NCBI GenBank assembly: GCA_036924285.1
Contig: JAYKYS010000010.1
Location: 7,502,001 to 7,566,000 of the forward strand
Direction of reading: 5' to 3'
From: Asterella californica
Taxonomy: Eukaryota; Streptophyta; Marchantiopsida; Marchantiales; Aytoniaceae
Length of the DNA: 64,000 bases
Part shown: positions 55,086 through 64,000 of the stretch, piece by piece
Layout of the letters: each line of letters begins with the position of its first letter
Numbering within the stretch: the stretch's first letter is position 1
Notes under the pieces: model-generated
Told to the model about the DNA's origin: nothing
Database searches by the model: none
The model's input: only the letters and a program-made list of their open reading frames with translations
Position numbers and translations under genes: made by a program

Positions 55086-56785
55086 CGTGATGTGAATTGT
55101 TTCACATAGTAATTCACCTCTCAATTAGAAGTTAGTCTCTCTGAGTAAAGTTAAGACCTCAGAGAAGTCGATTTTGGAGGAAGTGAGCATTCAAAAATCT
55201 GAAAACACCACTGCGTAGGTCTCGTCGCGCTGATCACCGTGGTATGTTCAAAAGTTACAAACGGAGTTGCAGGCGAAAAGTTACTTGGAGTTCTTCTACA
55301 AGATTTCTGATATTGAGAAATTTATCATAAATCTGAGTGAGTTCGAAAAATAATTTTTAGATTTTTCTCATGTAGATTGTAGATTGTAGTGTGTAGTATT
55401 TGTTTAAAATTTGAAATGCACAAAAAGAGCATGTCTAGAGAAAGTTATGGCACTTCGTGTTGCAAAGAAAAGACGAAATACCGCACTTTGTTAGCATATT
55501 AGCTTAGAAACTGGTCTCCAAAACCAGTTGTGAGATCAGCTTCCGTGGTGTAGCTTCGAAACTTGTAGGGAGAAGGTCTTTGGATCAAATCCCTTCAGAC
55601 TCACAACCGGCTTGGAGTAGGCTGGTCCCTTCGGGGGAATATGAGTGGCACCAAGTTGCCTAGAGGCGGGACACTAGATGTCCCTTAAACGTATCGTGAA
55701 TGCGGGACGTCTCCGTCTACCCCTGCACTAGTGCAGTCACTAGTGTGGATGCTAGAGGGAGATTACCACCGGATGTCGAAATGGACCTCTCACCTTCGGG
55801 TTGTCGAGGTCACTAGTACGGATTCGGTTGCAGCCCTCTAAGTCCTGGGGTAGCGAGATGGCATCAAAGATACTCCAAGTCGATACCAAATCTTTTGTAA
55901 AAAAATGTAGAGGTCGACATATTATTCACTTGAGTCGAAAAATCAAGTGAAACTGATACTTGAGAGAATACTTACGGCATTTCGAAGTTAAAGGGGGTCG
56001 GAAAACGACAATGATGATAACTCGGGCTCCACGTGATTCCGGTGGCCAGAGATAGCCGTGGTGGAGTTACTTCGAGTGGAGATGTCAGATGCTAACAGTA
56101 CAACCAAGTCGGTGACCGTCCGTACAGATGAACCTGCGAAGGTTTGTGAACTAGTCTTCTTACGTGTAGAATTATTATCAGTGATTTATTTTTCTGCTGC
56201 CATCTGTTTAGGGCGTCTTTTATCCCTGCCATGTGACACTGGAGGTTACATAGGGTAGAGGAAAACCCAGAGGGGTGTACTCCGGAGAGAGAGAATTCTC
56301 AAGGCATTATCGCAGTTTTGTCGATCATCAAGCAGTGTAGGGTTTATCGTGTAGAAACTATCGAGTAGAGAATCGAAGAGCTAGGAGAGAAGTTTTACAC
56401 AGAGGTTACATCTGAAGAGATTTTCTGACTGATCCTAGTTTTGACATCGAGGGATAGAGATTAGTAGACAGAATCGAGTAGAGAGGAGACCTACAACTTG
56501 TACGCATACTTTTCTGAAAAGAAAACGGGAAGCTTCTAGGTGAACGCGCCAGTGCTTCACAGGAGCAGTTTTTTGATATTCTGAGTCCTTGAGCGTGAGC
56601 TTTTCAATCTGGATGATCTGGAGTTGAAGGTTTACTTGCACGCCGTGTGTTTTATCTTGGCCGGATCAAAATCGTGGTGGTGTATTTTCTTGCGATCCGT
56701 ATTCCATGTGTGATTTTTGTCTTCCTCTTCACGATCGTATCACAGCTAGAAGGTTCCGTCCTTCCCAGGAAACTCTCGCCTCGAC
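55086..56785. mobile_element. 1,700-bp insertion nested in the 3' LTR, 8-bp target duplication
   Basis: The 8-mer AGCGTTGT is present on both sides (55078-55085 and 56786-56793). Removing the insert with one copy restores a sequence that lines up base for base with the 5' LTR (AGC(G/T)TT(G/A)TGA(T/G)TTT...TGAC(C/T)TACTG). The insert has no obvious terminal inverted repeats and no poly(A). A 66-codon frame near 56058 is unrecognised. The target length (8) fits hAT-type or retroposon insertions, but the ends fit neither clearly. Confidence 0.8.
55546..55905 (+). mobile_element. Possible SINE within the nested insertion
   Basis: A-box-like TGGTGTAGCTT (55546-55556; 10 of 11) and perfect B-box GATCAAATC (55583-55591) are 26 nt apart. 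A GC-richer body runs to an AAAAAAATG-like tail near 55905. The gap is short for a tRNA. Whether this is a SINE inside the insert or part of it is not clear. Confidence 0.35.
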
Positions 56786-56855
56786 AGCGTTGTGATTTTA
56801 GGTGACCTACTGGCAAGAGCTTTCGCTGACACAACAAGACGATAGGTGCGTGAAA
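56786..56855 (+). repeat. 3' LTR of chromovirus, terminal part
   Basis: Contains GGCAAGAGCTTTCGCTGACA and ACAACAAGACGATAG, matching the last part of the 5' LTR (GCAAGAGCTTTCGCTGGTG, CAACAAGACAGTAG). It ends GTGCGTGAAA before CTACA. Confidence 0.85.
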
Positions 56856-56860
56856 CTACA

Positions 56861-57319
56861 TGCTCCGAACCTCACAAAGAAGCTTTCAAACTATTTTAGT
56901 TTTGCTTATGATCACACTGCGATGTTTCTTGGATGTTTTCTTCGGACTAGAACTGTTGTTGTTGTTTCTTCGGACTAGAACTCCGTTTCTTCTGAATTCC
57001 TCGTCCCAGACCTCGACTTTGTACTCATTTGCAAATCGTCTCCCACAGTCATTTGTTGTCTCAAGTAGTCGGCAGTCACTGGTCCATCCAGTCTGAGGAA
57101 AACTAGTTAGTCCTGCGTAACTCGAAGTGTTCCATTTTCTCTTATCCTAAATTCTTGCATTCTCTCCTTGATCCGCATCTTTTGAAGTTAACTGTGCATG
57201 CTCTATATCGTTTAAACATCATCTACTGTGTTTGTGAGGACGTCCAACCGAGATTCTTTTGGCTGTAAACACTACCTCTATCCTTCTGATGCTATTGCGA
57301 CAAGCAGCTAGAGCTTAAC
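56861..57319 (+). other. Right flank of chromovirus
   Basis: Contains a doubled TTCTTCGGACTAGAACT about 33 bp apart (56938-56985). No recognised protein. It may be the upstream part of the replicase-like relic. Confidence 0.35.
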
Positions 57320-58103
57320 GTGCCAGTGTTCCACTGCCGACATCGGATACACGTAGAGTTCAAGTTACCAACTGAATGTCTATCACAGTCAATTGAACTG
57401 GAGGAGGCCTATATATGTGTTAGTGACTGTCCTTGTGTCAATTTATGGAATGAGTGTACTAGTGGGTTGCTATCTATCGAGAGGGGAGAACTTTGCTACA
57501 TTTACATGTACAAGGAGTGATTTCTCTCCAAGCTATCGACACAATACATGGTGAACAATGGCTCGTAGCAATTTTGGGATGGAAAGCTGTAAACAGACAG
57601 GTGGGTGGAGAAGTTTGCTTCAAGTAGCTTAGTAATAGAGGTCTCCATATCTTCGTTGGTATGGTCGGTTACTATATGAAGGACAAAGCCAAGGAGCATC
57701 ACCAATCTGCGATGAAAAACATATAGGACGCTATGATCAAGGATGACGAAGAGTTATTTACTTTGTTTAGTGCTGTAGATATGACGAACCAAGTAGAACC
57801 CAAGTACACGAATTTCCTCTAGTGTGCTTTGCAATTTAATAAGTACCGCAGTAGACACCTCTTAGGTACAACTTTTTGAACCAAGATCTATGATATGATC
57901 TGGTAAGTATCCGCCGTCTTGCAGATGGCTTATGACGTCTGACATATAGAAAGTACGTAGTGACTCTCTGTGGAACCATCACCGATATAGATAATATTTT
58001 CTTTGTCTAGACACGTGCACATTATTTCAGTGACCGGATAGATTCATTCTTCAAGAGGAAGAGTACATACTTGCAGCTTCGTCCACAATGCAGCAAGGTA
58101 AGT
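57320..58103 (+). pseudogene. Decayed replicase-like (HUH/Rep-like) frame
   Basis: From 57517 a single phase reads past TAG at 57625, 57724 and 57820, TGA at 57877 and TAA at 57904. Conserved-looking phrases are GLHIFVGMVGYYMKDKAKEHH, DDEELFTLF, YTNFL and LQFNKYRSRHLLGTTF. YxxK (57670-57681) is the shape of the catalytic tyrosine motif of HUH-type Rep proteins. After a frameshift, DIDNIFFV, TRAHYFSDRIDSFFKRKSTY and LQLRPQCSK (57984-58097) follow and end at a splice donor AAG|GTAAGT (58098). A short open frame precedes it (57320-57520). No HUH motif was found, and I do not name a family firmly. Replitron-type replicases are one possibility, as is a host gene relic. Confidence 0.35.
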
Positions 58104-58169
58104 ACCACGTCGAGGAACTCGCTTGCGTCATTTGCAGAAGAAAATAGTTGCAATCAGGCAGCAAGTCTA

Positions 58170-58460
58170 ACCATTGTATAGAGACAGTCAGTTATGATGT
58201 ACTAGATCATAACTGGATATGCATCGAGAGACCAGAGAGTGTTATGCCACTTCTGTTCGTCATGGTTTACTATGTATACTATTCGGGTAAACCATTGTAT
58301 AGAGACAGTCAGTTATGATGTACTAGATCATAACTGGGTATGCATTGAGACCAGAGCATGTTGTGTCACTTCTGTTCGTCATGGTTTACTATGTATACTA
58401 TTCGGATGCATTCAGAGTAAAGTGCATACTAGGTATACTATTCGGATGCAGTCAGAATAG
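58170..58460 (+). repeat. 121-bp tandem duplication plus short ATTCGGATGCA-type units
   Basis: ACCATTGTATAGAGACAGTC starts at 58170 and 58291; the copies agree through TTCTGTTCGTCATGG and TTTACTATGTATACTATTCGG. A third partial unit, TACTAGGTATACTATTCGGA, follows at about 58427. It lies just 3' of the splice-donor-like site of the replicase-like relic. Confidence 0.85.
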
Positions 58461-60040
58461 AGCGCGTACTTAAGTTCTATTTCGGAATTGTAACTATCTT
58501 TTGTTCTGAAATGAATAAATTATTGCAGGTTCGCTACAGCTTTTTCCTGTGGGCACAAAGTGGGCAAGCGGTCCCACTTGGCATCCATACAAAAAGCTTC
58601 GAAACGTGCTACTGTAGCTTCCCGACAAATAATCGGTATTTAATTAATCCTTCCTCCGAAAACTTTCATGTACACCAGGTGAATATACATACTTATAATA
58701 TTTTGATTTGTTTGGACCAAGCTTTCAGTTTAAGGTTATTGTTCTCGTTAAACTCTTCTCTTTCGTGTGACCTCATCTGCTTTAAGGTTATACTTTCTCT
58801 TTTGCAAGAAAGAGACTCTAATATATAAGAATTACCTTTTCTTTTGACTCGAAACTAACCTCCAGGCAGTGGAGACGAGCAAGAGTGCAACTAGCAATGA
58901 TTGCTGACCATCAGACCCGAGCCGTTGATACAGGAACAGCTCAGACGCTAGATTTCACCGCCTAGGAAACACAAGCCCTCCGAGGCCGGTCAGAAATGAA
59001 CTCCTACTGTCCCTCGCCCTCCGCCTCTGCTTGTCCAGCTCATGAGAAAAGCAAGCCATGCGTGAAAGAGAGTGCTGAATGTGCTGTACGCTCCGAACGA
59101 AGTGCCTTGAACTTGAGCACTGTAATTCTATGTGACGTCCTGTAAAGCGCATCGGACGGATTCGGCCTAGGGGTTCCACAGAACTCATTATGCTGCAGCG
59201 CTGCTTCGTGTGTCCAAAAGTGCCTTGCAACTTGCGTGTACCCTAAAGCTTTGCCTTACTACCAGCCACAAATAACACGCAGTCTTTCACCAATCGCCTC
59301 ATCCCTTGGTCCTTTCCCGACTTCTCTCCCTTCCTATTCGCTCTATCCTGTCAGAACGTGGTAACATGGCTGACAGGATAGAGCGAAATAAGAACGATGA
59401 TCAGGGTCAGGAAACTCATCCTTGTTGCTCGAAAGATCGCTTTTCCTCGAGAAACTTTAGTGAAAACAGGTCATCGACGGTTTAGAAACGATTAGGTTTC
59501 AAACTCTGCGAAGTGTGTTTTGTCATTTTGCCGGGTCCGGATCACGTTGCAGAGGTTCTGGTTCCGAAGATACGGAAACGCAATCTTCTTTTCTTGGACC
59601 AAATCCCGTTCCCTAGGGAAAAACATCTAATGCATTACACTGATGTGTGGTTTCAAAAGTTCCAAACGAATTCGTCGGTCATCAGCGGAACTCCAGCGTG
59701 CATGAAGTTGATGTGAAATGATCTGCGGCCTGCCTCCAGTCCTGTTTGTCCTCACTCCACTGTTCGCCCGCCTCACGAGACAGTCGTTGAGAGTCGAGAC
59801 TCGTCGTAGGAAGCTTATTCGGGACATATAGAACAAGATCGGGAATCGAGATAGACATATAGAGAAAGATAGCAAGAGAAGAGAAATCTAGTAGCAATTC
59901 ATAGGCTTCGTGAACGTACAGTAGTATGATCCGCCTGGCAGATCAGATAAAAATCAGTCGCCTCTCCGTTTGTTTGTCGTCTAACTCACCAGTTCAGTCC
60001 GGGTGTCGTCTCGTCTGAATGGATCTTTCATGTGTGAGCT
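58461..60040. other. GC-richer tract, no gene established
   Basis: Frames of 67-105 codons on both strands without family similarity (for example 58511-58828 and 59513-59716, +). A hairpin lies at 59339-59385. The tract contrasts with the AT-rich flanks and may hold a gene relic. Confidence 0.35.
59339..59385. repeat. 16-bp-arm hairpin
   Basis: Arms CGCTCTATCCTGTCAG (59339-59354) and CTGACAGGATAGAGCG (59370-59385) are perfect complements around a 15-nt loop. The right arm is followed by AAATAAG, and GAGCGAAA recalls the GCGAAAC words of other hairpins here. Confidence 0.85.
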
Positions 60041-60226
60041 TCATGGAGCTTTCTGCGGGTCTCTGAAAGCTTCCAGCCTTTCCGAAGGGAGATAATTGAT
60101 TCCTTCCTTCCTTCCTGTTACTCCCAGATGCTCCAATTTATCCACTAAACTAAGTCCAACCTGTAGGCCCGGCAAGGTCCCAAGCTTCTCGTACGAGAGC
60201 GGCTGGCGAGGAAACATTTCCTTCAC
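60041..60226 (-). pseudogene. Possible leucine-rich repeat fragment
   Basis: A minus-strand frame of 61 codons reads EKLGTLPGLQVGLSLVDKLE, then HLGVTGRK, then NYLPSERLEAFRDPQK. The spacing of L/I residues (LGxLPxLQ-LxLxxxxxLExLGV ... YLPS-LExL) is like the LRR end of plant NLR proteins, allowing a one-residue gap in PSERLEA. It is too short for a gene. Candidate splice acceptors TTTCTTGCAG and TTCTTGCAG lie upstream on the minus strand (about 60255-60350). It may be an exon or relic; translated chance similarity is possible. Confidence 0.3.
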
Positions 60227-60689
60227 ACAAACTGTTCAAAAGCTGCAAGAATCAACCGCTCTGACATCGAAACCGTTTTCGAATGCTCCAACTCTAATCA
60301 TCAACAGCGACGAAGCACTGAAACGCTGGCAGCTGGTTGCACTGCAAGAAAACCCTGGCAACTGAAAGAAATACGATATGTATGTAACTGAACTGTCCCT
60401 CGAAAGAGAAAAATGGACAAGTGTGGATAGCGGGAGTGAAATCTGAGGGTGCAATAGGCCGGGCAGGGTCGGGAAGTGGTTATCGGACTGTCTCTGACTT
60501 GTTTCTTTGGATTAAGGTTAAGTTAATTTTGTTCTAAATGGTCAGTGAAATTTTTATAAGTGATAACTTGCAATTATAAATTAATCTCATCAACCGCTGA
60601 AGAAAACCGATAAATTTACGTGATAAAACACTCCAAGAGACATAAGACCGATACATCGAATACTATCGAGTAAAAAAGTATATCTTTTG
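60227..60689. other. Non-coding, no further gene
   Basis: GC-moderate to about 60480, then AT-rich. No gene recognised. Confidence 0.4.
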
Positions 60690-60775
60690 GCAAGTTTAAC
60701 TCATCACCTAACCCTTATGAATTAAACCACCTTGCATATTCTCTCCTCCATGCGAAGATGGAGAGTTGAATATGC
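60690..60775. repeat. Palindromic repeat family P copy
   Basis: GTTTAACTCATCACCTAACC and GAATTAAACC (P1, degraded), then GCATATT-CTCTCCTCCAT facing ATGGAGAG-TTGAATATGC (P2; 60734-60775). Confidence 0.55.
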
Positions 60776-60849
60776 ACGGGAGAAAAAGGGATCACCTTGT
60801 TGAATGTTCTAGAGAGGTAATGTGCAAGAGTAGTATAGTCACATTCGTG

Positions 60850-61140
60850 CATTCGTCATCTCGGTTCATTTCATGTATTAGAGTAACTTTTTATTTTTCA
60901 AAAATATAATATTTTTGCTAAGAAAGAATCAGATTTCATCTTGGAGTACTTTAGATATATTTAATATTCATTTATTTTTTTTAAGTCTTCGGAAAAATTT
61001 AATATATTCATTTTTTAGAGAACTGTATTTTGATTATGTTCTGATGAGTTCTCCTTATAAAGAAAAACTATTTTCTATCCGGCTCAAACTCCTCATGTCG
61101 ACCCTCTTAACGAGCACAATTGTCACTTAGCTAACTTCAG
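60850..61140 (-). mobile_element. tRNA-derived SINE family S, copy 2
   Basis: Minus strand: A-box TAGCTAAGTGA (61123-61133; 10 of 11) and B-box GTTTGAGCC (61081-61089; one deviation, of the CpG-decay type). The spacing is exactly 33 nt, as in copy 1 at 45255-45612. The body matches that copy in AATATAATATTTTT, AATCAGATTTCATCTTGG and an AT-rich middle. Divergence is strong. Confidence 0.6.
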
Positions 61141-62555
61141 GACTTATAAAATTAGAGTTCATTTGATGTGAGATATGGCCAGCGTGATAAGCGGCAGTCT
61201 CTTATCGTGATAAAAGCTAAGTTTTCGGACATAACCTGAAAATATATTACAGTAACCAAATATGCATGCGAACTGAACTTCTGGGAACTTGTGTTCTTTT
61301 TTTGTTATCAGAGAATTATATATATATTAAATAAAATATATATACTAAATAGATGCAAATAATTAAAATATTTCATAGACATTATTTGTTAGTCCATGTC
61401 TGAAAACATGAAGAGAGCAAGCAAAAATCGATAAGTGTAAATTGGATTCTTGCGCTTCAGAAGGTACAAGTTCGGGGTACTGGACTCATAAATACATAAC
61501 AAAAAGATATGATTAATGTAAAAGGAAGCTAAAGTTCTAGAGATTATGTGTATTATATCATCTTCAAACAATTGTCAAGTCCGTATGGAAGAAATAAAAA
61601 GATATTGATATTGGCTTTTATCATTTCCGTTCGAGGCTAGAACTTTTGCTATGGAGTCTGTAGAGTGAACTCTTTGTTTCTTTTTTCGATGTGAAGAAAA
61701 TTACAATATTGTATGATGAGATGGACTGTCATACTGTATACAGAAACGTCAGTTATTTACTTGTTCCACCTTCAAGAACTTGATCCACCTCCTCTTAGTG
61801 AATACCTGCTTGATCAACCCTTTTACATGCAGTTGACAGTTCTCTAGATTATCGACATTCAGATGTTGATTGTGCACTATTGACAGTGGGTAAATTGATT
61901 CAAGTATTCAAGATTTTCTTTTCAAGTCATGAAATATTGTTACGCATCAATAACCATCATAAACTAAAACGGAAATGTAAGTCTCACTCGTCTGTGACGT
62001 GAAGTGGTAACTAGAAGAACTGCTTGATGTCAATCAGAGCGTTGATCACACAAGTATTCACTAAAAGGAGATGGATAGAGCTCATCATTCCTTCTGGAGG
62101 GTGTAGCAAGTAAATTCCTGTTAAAAACACCACCTAAAAGAATATGTAGGTGGATAAGTGAGAAAGCTATACCACCGTAGCACCACAATACGTTGCAATA
62201 CAATACTGCTAAATCCAACTCTTTCAACATTTTCATCTACAATTTGTTGTAACAGTTGGATAGAGATAAATCTATGGATATACTTGTAACTTCATCGATA
62301 TCAACTTTCATATCTTACATCTAGGGTTGAATTTTTGGAGTATTGTATGTGAAATAGCCTCTCTCGCATAATAGAGATGGTCATATGAGGACAAATAGAT
62401 AAAAATGTGTAGAGTTTAGTATCATCTCCAAGCAATATCATCTCTGTATCATTCGTAGTTTCTTCTCGTAACTTATGGTTTTATATTTCTTGTTTGAGAA
62501 CTGTTCGCTTGTAGTTATCATAAGCTATAATTTCCAATTGGCTCTTCGGGAATTC
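61141..62555. other. Non-coding, no gene recognised
   Basis: AT-rich. Short frames only. Confidence 0.4.
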
Positions 62556-62905
62556 ACAGAAATTTGCTTGTTTGCTTGATCACACCTCTAATAGATTTAT
62601 TGTGTTTAGTATTGCTTGATCACACCTTTGACTGGTTACTAAACTTATGACTTGCCATGTCGTTTCATTATTTTCGATGGTGACTAAATACCTTTACTTT
62701 TTAAAGCGTTTCAATAATAAAATACACGTCTGATGATATTTGTTCATTAAGATAATTCTATACAATCCAACGTGTCACTGACATGACAAAATGACTGGTT
62801 TCACAGTCAATGATCAATCAAATGTGTGATGAAACAATAATCATTAAGAAGATGTGATCACACACAAGAAATATATTTAGTGTGATCAAACACATTTATG
62901 TGGAG
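62556..62905. mobile_element. Mutator-type family M-like element, copy at 62.6 kb
   Basis: The left end has TTTGCTTGATCACACCTCTAA and, about 45 bp further, ATTGCTTGATCACACCTTTG. The right end has GATGTGATCACACAC and TTAGTGTGATCAAACAC in the opposite orientation. The core aligns with the partial element at 27311-27612. It is about 350 bp and non-coding. Termini are diverged and no clear 9-bp duplication was found. Confidence 0.6.
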
Positions 62906-64000
62906 TTTCATCTGTTAAAGAGATTTCTGCCTTTGACATGATGGAGAGTACACAAAATCAGTGAAGAAATCTATCACTTATGGATTATACTATTCAAACA
63001 AAGAGACAGTAGGTCTTAACGGTACACAAATCAATCCTCTATAATGACATGATTGCAAAATCTTCTTCTCCAATCTAGATCTCCTCATTACAACTACATA
63101 TTAAGTTGATATGTTGAGAAAAAGGAAAAACAATAAAATCTAATGTGAGCAAAATCGCTAAGTGGATCATCATTAATGTTTCATTCAAGGATTGAGAGAA
63201 TTGTTTTGACACTACGGTATGGTACATTTTCCTTTAACAAATTCTACACAATAGATATTTAAAATTTTGGATACTAGACTAATTTTTTTGCTGATAAAGC
63301 AAAGATAAATAAAGTAATTCAAACTTCAAAACTACAAATAATTCTTGATTGCACCTTCTCACTACTATGACGTTCTTGTTAAATTCATCAAGTTTTCTTT
63401 GTCGAGATACCTATAGATGTAACCCTCAACCATTTAGGAGAGTTCTATGAAGACAAGTCCAAGTTCAAATTCTCATAAATTCATTACAAGTTCGAGTAAT
63501 GTCTAGAGTAAGGTACAAATTCGGACAAATTTCACACACTTAGAAGTCCAACCTCGAAAGATTTGGGGAAGAGGTTTAAACACTTATTAGGTAAGAAAGA
63601 CCACTATATTTGACAACTCAAAACAAAAATAAAATCAAACCATCATTGTCGAATGTAAAAGAATTGCAAAGCTTGATTAATCATTTGAATGGAAGTTGAT
63701 TACAAAAAATGAAAAGTCGATTGTGTTAGACCAGCTTTAGAGCACCATAACAACTTATATAAAGAGTCAGCTGCAATAAATAAATAAATCATGACTTGAC
63801 TTCTCTTAAAAAATTGTTATGTTACGATAATATATAGATGAAAAAGTGGTAGGTTAAGTAGATCTTTGTTAGGACACAAAGATCTGATTTCATTAAGAAA
63901 AATGCATTATATTTGATTTAAGACCTTTTACTTTTCAAGAGATAATGAACAAAGTAAAAACCTATTATAAATTATTTGTTAAATAGTGAAAGTATGAGTT
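62906..64000. other. AT-rich non-coding DNA to window end
   Basis: No recognised gene or element. Confidence 0.4.

Larger units (their letters stand above)
47733..56855 (+). mobile_element. Ty3/gypsy chromovirus with nested insertion in 3' LTR
   Basis: Complete outline: 5' LTR, primer binding site, gag, protease, reverse transcriptase, RNase H, integrase, chromodomain, polypurine tract and 3' LTR. It is bounded by a perfect 5-bp target duplication CTACA (47728-47732 and 56856-56860). The coding region has many stops and frameshifts and the LTRs differ at many sites, so it is old and inactive. Gene order (integrase last, chromodomain at the end) is that of plant and fungal chromoviruses. The 3' LTR is interrupted by a 1,700-bp insertion. 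Confidence 0.92.

Overview
The window reads as a repeat-dominated stretch of a eukaryotic nuclear genome, most likely a land plant or close streptophyte relative. The evidence is a Ty3/gypsy chromovirus with a tRNA-iMet-type primer site, Mutator-type and other inverted-repeat elements, several tRNA-derived SINE-like sequences, a LINE relic with a restriction-like endonuclease, and a broken trihelix (Myb/SANT-like) reading frame. The species cannot be fixed from sequence alone; a non-seed plant is only a guess. DNA is AT-rich, with no operon structure, no rRNA and no convincing functional tRNA. Most short reading frames are unsupported.

Layout. 0-9 kb: a dispersed repeat at 1-275, a 121-bp tandem duplication (3764-4005), a gene-flank-like GC-rich island (4.9-5.5 kb), then two Mutator-type elements sharing iterated TTGATCA-type terminal sites (5984-6791 and 7009-7379). 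The first carries a perfect 31-bp-arm hairpin. 9-23 kb: a 126-bp inverted-repeat MITE, a LINE 3' end, a hairpin of two TGACGTCA palindromes, a tRNA-like head running into 43 consecutive C, a 19-bp-arm hairpin with a duplication, and a degenerate block of roughly 280-bp units. 23-26 kb: a larger LINE relic. 27-29 kb: three related inverted-repeat elements side by side. 30.2-31.2 kb: the broken trihelix-like gene. 31-41 kb: mostly non-coding, with repeated palindromes.

41.8-42.7 kb: the longest open frame (276 codons, minus strand), which resembles the C-terminal OB fold of RPA1 followed by a coiled coil. It is the best candidate for an intact, unusual protein. 43.6-45.6 kb: short tandem arrays, another copy of the 126-bp MITE and a SINE. 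47.7-56.9 kb: a complete but decayed chromovirus bounded by a 5-bp target duplication (CTACA). Its 3' LTR is split by a 1,700-bp insertion with its own 8-bp target duplication (AGCGTTGT). 57.3-58.1 kb: a decayed reading frame with a YxxK motif that resembles HUH/Rep replicases; the chromovirus may have landed in this older element. 59-64 kb: a GC-richer tract with a possible LRR fragment, a second SINE, and another member of the TTGATCA-type family at 62.56-62.9 kb.

The window is best read as layered transposon history: old replicase, LINE and Mutator-type material, then the chromovirus, then an insertion into its LTR. All homology calls come from reading motifs by eye; no database search was possible.
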